DNA of 64,000 bases, taken from assembly GCA_017395215.1 (NCBI GenBank), contig JAFPVW010000023.1, positions 1-64,000 of the forward strand. Reading direction: 5' to 3'. Both the position numbers and the translations under genes were made by a program. Below are positions 51,708-58,600 of the stretch, piece by piece. Each line of letters begins with the position of its first letter. Positions within the stretch are counted from its first letter, which is position 1. Source of the stretch: Prevotella sp. (GTDB lineage Bacteria; Bacteroidota; Bacteroidia; Bacteroidales; Bacteroidaceae). Below the pieces are notes generated by a model. It was not told the DNA's origin and searched no databases. It worked only from the letters and a program-made list of their open reading frames with translations.

Positions 51708-51795
51708 AGTGTCCTCATGTACTCATGTCCTCATGTCAAAAAAGTGTCCTCATGTACTCATGTCTAAAAAGTGTCCTCATGTCAAAAAGATGTCT
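51708..51795. repeat. short CTCATGTC-type direct repeats
   Basis: Units such as GTGTCCTCATGTACTCATGTC and TCCTCATGTCAAAAAG recur several times (plus strand). The same words follow the cassette promoters at 52672, 53550 and 54440. Together with the small ORFs they account for the 51289-51867 gap; nothing else is evident there. Confidence 0.75.
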
Positions 51796-51867
51796 CTTTC
51801 ATCAGACATAAATAGAGTGAAAAACCTCACCGCGCAAGGGGCAGTGAAAGTGGGGCAAGCACGCAAG

Positions 51868-52290
51868 TCATTGCTTTGCATAATACTCAAGGAACGATTC
51901 TGGTGACAATATGGGGATGCCGTCTTGTGGAAAGTGGCGTTTCCTGTCCCTCGTTACTATCACATCACAGCCATTTGCTACGGCTGCTTCATACTGCAAC
52001 ATATCCTCGAAATCAGGCAGATCGGAGTTGAGCGCATTTGAGACCTGAACGTCATCCATCGTAGCAGCCTTAACGTATTTTTTCAGAATTCTTAGTCCAT
52101 TAACTGCTCGTTCATACCCCACATTCTTTCTTGCCGTATAAACACAATTAGCAAATGTCAAAGGAGTTGCATACATCTGAACCAGTCCCTTCACGCCCAA
52201 ATCAAAGACATTTGAGGATGCCAATAGGAAAGGCTGACGTCCTTCCATAATGTCGAGTATTATGTTTGTGTCAATAAACACCTTCTTCAT
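51868..52290 (-). CDS. PIN-domain toxin, VapC-like
   Basis: A 140-aa protein with the PIN-domain start MKKVFIDTNIILDIMEGRQP, where the first Asp (in FIDTN) binds metal, and later acidic positions in DLPDFEDMLQYEAA and VIVTRDRKRHFP. PIN toxins are Mg2+-dependent RNases that cut specific RNAs such as tRNA. The ATG overlaps the upstream antitoxin's stop by 4 bp, the usual translational coupling of type II toxin-antitoxin pairs. Length is typical. Targets unknown. Confidence 0.88.
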   Translation of the reverse strand: MKKVFIDTNIILDIMEGRQPFLLASSNVFDLGVKGLVQMYATPLTFANCVYTARKNVGYERAVNGLRILKKYVKAATMDDVQVSNALNSDLPDFEDMLQYEAAVANGCDVIVTRDRKRHFPQDGIPILSPESFLEYYAKQ

Positions 52291-52556
52291 AAGTCATACT
52301 TCTCAGACAGATAGTCCATTCTCGCAATGTCGCCATTAAGGTCGTCATCATGCGGAACTGTAGGCTTTGCAAAGCCTATCAGCTGTTGCAACTCGGGTGA
52401 TAACTCTCCAATTTCCTTCATTTTATAATTCCTCGTTTTTGACGGAACAAATCGTAGAATAAGTGAAGCCACCCATTCGTCTACACTCATATTTTGTCTG
52501 TGAGCATAGCTTTCCGCCTTATTGTACAACGACGTGTTCAAACTTATTGTTGCCAT
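52287..52556 (-). CDS. antitoxin of PIN pair, DUF6364-like
   Basis: An 89-aa protein from ATG 52556 (an in-frame TTG lies two codons earlier). ATISLNTSLYNKAESYAHRQ and MSVDEWVASLILRFVP form a ribbon-helix-helix-like N-terminal DNA-binding part resembling DUF6364 antitoxins; the C-terminal half (ELQQLIGFAKPTVPHDDDL, ARMDYLSEKYDL) likely wraps the toxin. It lies first in the pair, directly behind the repeat promoter at 52603, so autoregulation is likely. Confidence 0.82.
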   Translation of the reverse strand: MATISLNTSLYNKAESYAHRQNMSVDEWVASLILRFVPSKTRNYKMKEIGELSPELQQLIGFAKPTVPHDDDLNGDIARMDYLSEKYDL

Positions 52557-52602
52557 AGCCAAACGTCAATCATCAAAACTATCATATTGCATATTTCGAC
52601 GG

Positions 52603-52697
52603 CAAAGATACGAACAAATTTCCAAACCGCCAAACTTTAGCCCCTCTTTTTCTGTAAGGGCATGAGAACGGGTCTCATGTCCTCATGTCAAAAAGAG
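52603..52697 (-). repeat. cassette repeat copy B: promoter plus inverted repeat
   Basis: Minus-strand TATCTTTG (52603-52610), TTTG 20 nt upstream, then outward a conserved stretch with inverted repeat CATGAGA-ACGGG-TCTCATG (52661-52679) and the words TCCTCATGTCAAAAAG. Promoter for the PIN pair; about 95 bp nearly identical to copy C. Confidence 0.85.
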
Positions 52698-52701
52698 GGA
52701 G

Positions 52702-53082
52702 TCATGTCAAGAACCGAGAAGATACTGGCAAAGCTGCTCTACATCCTCGCCGTCGAGCAGGCCGTCGCCGTTCACGTCGGCAATCAGGGCTTCTGTCTCC
52801 GTATGCTAACGAGTGTTTCGACAGAGTATGCAGCTGACCATACCATATATAACCTTCAGTCTTGAACGCATCAACAAATGCCTTTCTACTAATGTTATCG
52901 TCACCCTCTGGCCACACACTGACACCATCCGTCTCTTCATCAGGCCACAACCAGCGATCCTTGCGTCCAAAAGCCCAAGCTATACAATTGTAATCAGTGT
53001 CCTCGGGACTTGTTATCTCAAAACCCGCATCGTACAGCAGGCCAGGAAAAGCACTCAAGATTTCTTCAGTTCGGATATCCAT
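52702..53082 (-). CDS. DUF7689-type protein with replaced 3' end
   Basis: A 126-aa ORF from ATG 53082. Residues 1-90 (EILSAFPGLLYDAGFEITSP, DTDYNCIAWAFGRKDRWLWP, GVSVWPEGD, YIWYGQLHTLSKHS) match what I recall of DUF7689, with DYNCIAWA as its signature. From about residue 93 the frame runs through the duplicated dockerin DNA out of phase and encodes Arg-rich nonsense (CRRERRRPARRRGCR), so the natural C-terminus has been lost. Its start overlaps the upstream 130-aa gene by 28 bp, suggesting a two-gene module similar to a toxin-antitoxin pair. Likely truncated. Confidence 0.65.
   Translation of the reverse strand: MDIRTEEILSAFPGLLYDAGFEITSPEDTDYNCIAWAFGRKDRWLWPDEETDGVSVWPEGDDNISRKAFVDAFKTEGYIWYGQLHTLSKHSLAYGDRSPDCRRERRRPARRRGCRAALPVSSRFLT
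52707..52810 (-). pseudogene. dockerin-end fragment duplicated from the gene at 54469
   Basis: On the minus strand this reads ETEALIADVNGDGLLDGED then VEQLCQYLLGS and TGA at 52707, nearly the same as the last 30 residues of the BspA/dockerin protein, and the downstream DNA matches as well. It has no start of its own. It abuts the DUF7689-type gene in another frame. Confidence 0.8.
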
Positions 53083-53447
53083 TGTCTACAAGCATCAGTT
53101 ACACTACAGCCTTCTCCAATTTTCTTATGGAATATCGCATTAAGAGCCCACACAAGGTTGGAGGGCTTACGTTCAATTTCTTCAACAATATATGGAACAG
53201 CATTACCTCCCATATTGACAATCCGGAGGAAAGATGGTTGTCTTGTAATCGTCGCGACAGATGACAGGAATCGTGTTTCACGCTGCCACTCCTCAAGATA
53301 TTTGGCGAAAAGAACCTTATCGTCGGATTCCTTCATGGTGTTTATTAAAAAAGCCACCACAGCCTGTTTGTCTTTCAGACTCATATCCCTCATCAGTCCC
53401 ATATAGGGTGCCATAGGGGTCAGTTGAATACCATCGCTCAAAGTCAT
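53055..53447 (-). CDS. 130-aa protein paired with DUF7689-type gene
   Basis: MTLSDGIQLTPMAPYMGLMR start, then helical MSLKDKQAVVAFLINTMKES, EEWQRETRFLSSVATITRQP, KPSNLVWALNAIFHKKIGEG and a basic end. Family not recognised. It is the first gene behind repeat promoter copy C and overlaps the DUF7689-type gene; the layout equals that of the flanking PIN pairs, so it may be the antitoxin-like partner (inference). Confidence 0.65.
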   Translation of the reverse strand: MTLSDGIQLTPMAPYMGLMRDMSLKDKQAVVAFLINTMKESDDKVLFAKYLEEWQRETRFLSSVATITRQPSFLRIVNMGGNAVPYIVEEIERKPSNLVWALNAIFHKKIGEGCSVTDACRQWISELKKS

Positions 53448-53479
53448 ATCTTCTGATGTGTTATTATGTTAATGCGCCG

Positions 53480-53574
53480 CAAAGATACGAACAAAAATCC
53501 GAACCGCCAAACTTTAGCCCCTCTTTTTCTGTAAGGACATGAGAACGGGTCTCATGTCCTCATGTCAAAAAGGG
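53480..53574 (-). repeat. cassette repeat copy C: promoter plus inverted repeat
   Basis: Minus-strand TATCTTTG (53480-53487) with TTTG about 20 nt upstream, then GACATGAGA-ACGGG-TCTCATGTC (arms 53536-53544 and 53550-53558) and TCCTCATGTCAAAAAG. Drives the 130-aa/DUF7689 pair. Confidence 0.85.
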
Positions 53575-53610
53575 TACACCCGACCTTTAGTCAATGGAAC
53601 CAGTCTAAAT

Positions 53611-54027
53611 TCAGGAACAGATGTTCATCAGTTTGAAGAACTCTTGTGGTTCCACCACTGAGTCATCTGACGGAAAGTCTTTCTTATTGCGAGTAATGAT
53701 GAAATCTGCTTTTGCATCAACCGCAGCGAAGAACTGGGCATCATCCTCAAAATCTTTTCCGCGTCTGAGTATACAACGTTCCACGACACTCACCCCCATA
53801 GATGTTACCGTCAACGTCGGAAGCAAAGAAACCAGAATGTCGTAAATGTCTTCCTTTGCATAGCGCAGTTTTTGCAACACATAAACCGTATTGAAAACGG
53901 AAAGATCCGACACAATCAATTCGTTGCCAGACCTTCCTAACTGGAAAAGTATCGCTGCATCTCTGCCAAACGGCTCGCGACCAGTAATCAAGTCGATGAT
54001 GATGTTCGTATCAAGAAACAATTTCAT
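53611..54027 (-). CDS. PIN-domain toxin, VapC-like (second)
   Basis: A 138-aa PIN protein: MKLFLDTNIIIDLITGREPF with the metal-binding Asp of FLDTN, GKDFEDDAQFFAAVDAKADF and IITRNKKDFPSDD as the later acidic positions. It is clearly different from the toxin at 51868 (roughly one third alike by eye), so the two pairs are not a recent duplication even though their promoters are nearly identical. Starts within the antitoxin stop (4-bp overlap). Predicted RNase toxin. Confidence 0.88.
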   Translation of the reverse strand: MKLFLDTNIIIDLITGREPFGRDAAILFQLGRSGNELIVSDLSVFNTVYVLQKLRYAKEDIYDILVSLLPTLTVTSMGVSVVERCILRRGKDFEDDAQFFAAVDAKADFIITRNKKDFPSDDSVVEPQEFFKLMNICS

Positions 54028-54284
54028 AGGGCAAGATAGTCCTTTAGCCGCGCCTCCCCAACAAAGGCCTTCTCATTAAAATCAGCTGGAATGGGAAATC
54101 TGCCCATCATTCTTTTAATGTCATCATCAATTTCAACCTTTGTCGGTGTATCAAACAAGGGATTAACCTTTTGACGAGTATGAGAAAGCAGCCTTTTCCC
54201 ATAGCTTGACATTTTCTGAAGCATAGCCTCATCCATAAGGTTCATGTCATTAGCTATCGACGTTCTTAACTCTAATGCTGTCAT
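54024..54284 (-). CDS. antitoxin of second PIN pair
   Basis: An 86-aa protein from ATG 54284 (an in-frame TTG at 54296 would add four residues). N-terminus MTALELRTSIANDMNLMDEA and MLQKMSSYGKRLL suggest a helical DNA-binding/dimer part; KVEIDDDIKRMMGRFPIPAD is the likely toxin-binding tail, as in many Bacteroidales VapB-like proteins. First in the pair behind repeat promoter copy D. Confidence 0.8.
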   Translation of the reverse strand: MTALELRTSIANDMNLMDEAMLQKMSSYGKRLLSHTRQKVNPLFDTPTKVEIDDDIKRMMGRFPIPADFNEKAFVGEARLKDYLAL

Positions 54285-54313
54285 ATTTCCTATCAATTAT
54301 TATTCCAACGCCG

Positions 54314-54383
54314 CAAAGATACGAACAAATTTCCAAACCGCCAAACTTTAGCCTCTCTTTTTCTGTAAGGGCATGAGAACGGG
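54314..54383 (-). repeat. cassette repeat copy D: promoter
   Basis: Minus-strand TATCTTTG (54314-54321) with TTTG 20 nt upstream and the conserved CTCTTTTTCTGTAAGGGCA block. The inverted repeat is lost after CATGAGAACGGG, where the sequence changes to GACAGGAGGACAAGAGAAC-type runs. Confidence 0.82.
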
Positions 54384-54468
54384 GTGACAGGAGGACAAGA
54401 GAACAGGAGAACTAAGACAGGAGAACAGAAGGGCTATTATGTACTCATGTCAAAAAGAAGTACTCATG

Positions 54469-55308
54469 TCAAGAACCGAGAAGATACTGGCAAAGCAGCT
54501 CTACGTCCTTGCCGTCGAGCACGCCGTCGCCGTTCACGTCGGCAATCCGCGCTTCTGTCTCCGTATGCTCACGGCCCTGGATGAAGGCTATCAGGAGAGT
54601 CACGTCGGCAATGTCCAGCCGCCCGTCACCGTTCACGTCGCCCATCTCGATGTACTCGCCGAAGTAAGACCAGCCTTTAGCGGCCTTATAAGCCTCCTTG
54701 CAGCCGTAGGGTACAACAAGATGACCTGCATAGAAAACGTAGTAAAAAGCATATTCGTTGATAGGTGCAGGTGTCTTGGATTTCGCATATACATATAGAT
54801 CACCTTCAGGAATGAATATCGTACCTGACGGTTCTCCGTTGACATACGGATTGACAGCCATAGAATACATAAACCGTAAGCTGGCAGGCAGTGACAACGT
54901 TTTGATAGGCCCGGAAAAAGAGTGCCAACCAATAGTATCAACACCCTCTTCAAGTACCACATTAGTCAACAGACTACAACCATCGAAGGCGTAGTCACCA
55001 ATGGTATTTACATTGCCTGGTACGCGCAGCTCACCCTTGATGCTGCTCTTGTAGAAGGCAGAGTCGTTGATGGCGGGCAGGCTAGTGAAATAGCGCAGTT
55101 CGGGGAACTCACCGATGTCAGTCCGCTCGCGGAACACCGAGCCCAGCGTCGTCACCGCCGCCGCCTCCTCTTCAGACAGTTCTCCGTCACCGTTCGAGTC
55201 CCAGTTGGCCACGCACACCGCCTTCACCCCGGCATCTACAAAAGTGATGTCGGCACCCCTTAATTGGAGCGACAGGGCAAGGACTATTAGCACTAAAAGT
55301 GTACGCAT
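54469..55308 (-). CDS. secreted BspA-like leucine-rich protein with C-terminal dockerin
   Basis: A 279-aa secreted protein from ATG 55308 (signal MRTLLVLIVLALSLQLRGA); the in-frame ORF extends upstream over the promoter and is rejected. Residues about 40-60 contain an EF-hand-like DSNGDGELSEEEA. The middle has LRR_5/BspA repeats (INDSAFYKSSIKGELRVPGN, TIGDYAFDGCSLLTNVVLEE, GVDTIGWHSFSGPIKTLSLP). The C-terminus is a type I dockerin-like pair (DVNGDGRLDIADVTLLIAFI and DVNGDGVLDGKDVELLCQYL). BspA-type proteins often mediate adhesion. A fragment of its 3' end has been copied to 52707-52810. Confidence 0.82.
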   Translation of the reverse strand: MRTLLVLIVLALSLQLRGADITFVDAGVKAVCVANWDSNGDGELSEEEAAAVTTLGSVFRERTDIGEFPELRYFTSLPAINDSAFYKSSIKGELRVPGNVNTIGDYAFDGCSLLTNVVLEEGVDTIGWHSFSGPIKTLSLPASLRFMYSMAVNPYVNGEPSGTIFIPEGDLYVYAKSKTPAPINEYAFYYVFYAGHLVVPYGCKEAYKAAKGWSYFGEYIEMGDVNGDGRLDIADVTLLIAFIQGREHTETEARIADVNGDGVLDGKDVELLCQYLLGS

Positions 55309-55334
55309 ATCACATCGTTTTGCACATTGCGCTG

Positions 55335-55366
55335 CAAAGTTATCAATTTTCCGCGAAACAGCCAAA
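55335..55366 (-). promoter_or_regulatory. promoter of BspA/dockerin gene
   Basis: Minus-strand TAACTTTG (55335-55342), exactly 20 nt from an upstream TTTG; 27 bp before ATG 55308. Confidence 0.8.
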
Positions 55367-55458
55367 CATATAGGGCGATTTTTGCGAAACAACAACAGCG
55401 GCAGTGGCACGTCTGCTGCCACTGTCGCCGCTGTCATTCCGTAGATTGTTGCCTGAAG

Positions 55459-55653
55459 TCAATTCATGTCATCCCACATACTCTGCCTCAGATAACGGGA
55501 ACCGTTACCTGAATTTTCAGGGTCTGTTGTGCCATCGCCTGCTGGGACATCATTGACCGTTGTTGTGTTAGGAGGTGTAATAGACCCCTCCATCATAACA
55601 GGCAGATGCACGGCTATAGTCTTTATTTTTGGAGCAATATAATTACATTTCAT
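55459..55653 (-). CDS. 64-aa Prevotella-type small peptide
   Basis: MKCNYIAPKIKTIAVHLPVM, then MEGSITPPNTTTVNDVPAGD and an acidic/aromatic end RYLRQSMWDDMN. The layout (MK-x-YIxPxI, a conserved Met/Ser-Ile segment, Gly/Pro-rich linker, W-D-rich end) resembles small uncharacterised peptides common in Prevotella. No signal peptide. It lies 32 bp downstream of the giant gene's stop and is probably co-transcribed. Role unknown; a precursor or signal peptide is only a guess. Confidence 0.65.
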   Translation of the reverse strand: MKCNYIAPKIKTIAVHLPVMMEGSITPPNTTTVNDVPAGDGTTDPENSGNGSRYLRQSMWDDMN

Positions 55654-55685
55654 TTTATTACCAAATTTGCTTATTATTCACTTTA

Positions 55686-58600
55686 TCAGTCTATTACAAT
55701 CTTTCGTCCTCCGACAATATAGATGCCCTTAGGCAGGCCTTTGGTCGTGGTTCCCATGTACTTACCAGAGATACAATAGACCTTTTTGCTGCGAACAGCA
55801 GACAGCTGAACGTCGCCGTCAAGCATATCAATGGCAGTCATCTGGTTGCCGTCCTCGTCAAGTTCAATAATGTCATCATCCATTGTAAAGATGTAACGTG
55901 CATTGTTTTGGGCTGATTCAAAGTCGTAATCATTACGCCCAACAAAGCCAAGCCTGAAGTCCTTGTCGGCAGGGAGCAAGTCACCCTTTGTTGCCTGTGG
56001 ATAGACACTGAGTTTCTTGCCATTGTAAATCTTGCCATTATAAACCGTGGTTGAGTCAATACGGAAGCCACCATCACCCGTAGTATTACCATTTTCAGTG
56101 AGGCGAGTAGTCTTTTCCGGCGTAGCCATCAGTACACACTTGTAAGGTGCCCACTTAAAACCTCTGTCCACTTGATAGTGCTGCCAGCCTCCGTTAACCA
56201 TGTACAGGCAATAAAGCGGAAGGGGTTGCTCCCAGAACTGGCCAATCATCGTATAATAGTAATTATGCCAATTCCCTTGTTCATCCTTAAATTGCAATTT
56301 CTTCGATTCCGGATTATCCTGAACTGCCAACACCTTATGCTTCTCGTAAGGCTTTGCAAACTTCAGCGTTTTCTTTTTCTGAGTATTATTAGCCTCATAA
56401 AGCTGTTCAAAGTAATCCAAAGAATCAGCAGTCGCTCTGTTAACGCATGAACTTGATGGCTTGAAATCGTCAGCATAACGCTTCAATAGATATAGGCCCA
56501 GATTCTGGTTAGGTATTATCTCACCTTGACGTTTGTAGGCTTTGATAATATATGGGCGACCACCTAACAAGCAGACAGGATCATCTGCCCCACTATTGTC
56601 TGCATTTGTTGGAAAACCGACAGTAGCATCATTCGGGAAATTTAGATACTGCGCAGTTTTACCACTTATCAAATTCTCCGTCAGTATGAAGTTAACAGTA
56701 TTTGGTGTCGTATTAGGATCATTACTCGATGTACGCGTTACTTGTTTCAACTGACGTATATCAGGCAGCACGTCCGCTGAAACGTTTGCAGTAATTACAT
56801 CGCCATCACTGTTGACAATATTATTAATCACATTCCCCTCACTCTTGGGTACGCCCAGCATCTTGACAACCTGGCTGTAAGTCATGTCGAACGGAATGCA
56901 GAACGTAAACCACATGGTTTCAACAAAATTACGCTCAAACTTCTTGTCCTCATTATACTCCTCAATCGCATCCAGATATGTAGCTTGCGTCAGCACAATC
57001 TGGTGCCAGCCAAGATATTCAATCAAATCCGTCCTCGGATAATTTTTCCCTCTGCGTTGCACAAGGCGCCTCGAAGAACTGTTATTGAAGTGAGTAGTGT
57101 CCACAGAAACTCCTCCGTTTTCGCCATCATTGATTTCCGCACCATTTTCTCCAGAATAACTAACAGTCCAGTCATTCCACAGGGCACCTACGCAAGCCTG
57201 GTTATAAGTACGGTTACCTTCTGTACGCATAGGCCACAGAATAGGGTCACCATTAGCATCTACAGCGCCCGTCTGGTCTTTCTTGGTATATACCTTTAAG
57301 GTGTCTGTGTACAAATACTCCATTCTGCCGTATGAGTCCTCACGAACTTGACCAGTTGTTACTCTTCTGTTATACACATCCTTCGAAGGATAGCGAAGCA
57401 CTGAGAAGCTCTTCTTGATGTCACCGTTGTTAAAGTACCTGTCACGGCTATACACCTTTGTCTGATCCTGACCGCCATAGCCGAAGGTCAGGCTATATTC
57501 AAACACGTTCTTGTAGCATTTTGGCACTTTAGTAGCCAAAGGATAGATTTCCAACACGCCAGCCTCCTTCGGGAATACAGAGCGTGCGACGGGACGGGGT
57601 TCCCCGTCATCCTTATAGAGAGACTCTACTCTGGTTTCGCCCTCCATCTTGTACGGCTTCGTTCCCAACTGCTTCAGGTTCTTCGAGAATGTATAGGTAT
57701 TCGGACCGTTATCGATAACAATACCTTTTTGGCCATTGGTTGTCGTAATATGGCTCAAGCCAGTCTCATTAAATGCGCCATCGTAGATATACTCATAGTT
57801 ATAGGTCACACAGATGGAATCCAGGCTCTTCGTCTCGTAGAAGCAGTCTTCAGGAATGGTATTCATCCGCATGTCCGTAGGCAGAGTAACATTTTTGAGC
57901 TTCAACTGACTACCATGGAAACCTGCAGTTGCGAAATTCATCTGGTTGCAGTCCACATTTCCAGAAGCATTATAGAATACAGCCTTCTCCAAATCCATCC
58001 TTTCAATATTATTGGCATCACCATGAAGGCCATCATTATTACCTTCGCCACCAGCACTGATATCGTTTAAGTTCAGTTTACCTCTAAGTGTAACCTTAGT
58101 CAGATTTTCTGATTCTACATGTTCACTTTCTGCATCCAGCTTACGAGCCTCAGCCAGTGTTCCTGCCTCATTCAGGTGAGCCGTCAAGTGGGTGTTGCCT
58201 ATTGAGATGATAGCCTTCAGGTTTGGCAAATTGGTGGGGTAGCTGTGTACGACCATCGTATCCATATCGGCCGGCAGGATGATGTATTGAAGCTGGCTGA
58301 TGGTAGTACCATCCCCCGTCTTCAAGCTGTCGAGCATATTTTTCTTCGTACCGTTGTTGTTGGTATAGACGCAAGTGTTTGTGTCTGCATTCTTCAAATC
58401 AAGCACACGGGTACCATTGGTAAAACTGTTTACAGCCTTGATGTCCTTACTGCTGACCTTACCATTCAGCTGAATCAAGTCAACATTCGGCGTACGAGCT
58501 ATAGATGTTACAGAGTCTGCCTTGCTGAAATCGTCATACACCTGAGACAACACGTACATCTTCGGGCTGCACTCTCCACCAGAAACCATATCATTGTCTA

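Noticed and set aside
51708..51795. CRISPR array
   Set aside because: Units are short and overlapping with no unique spacers of constant length.
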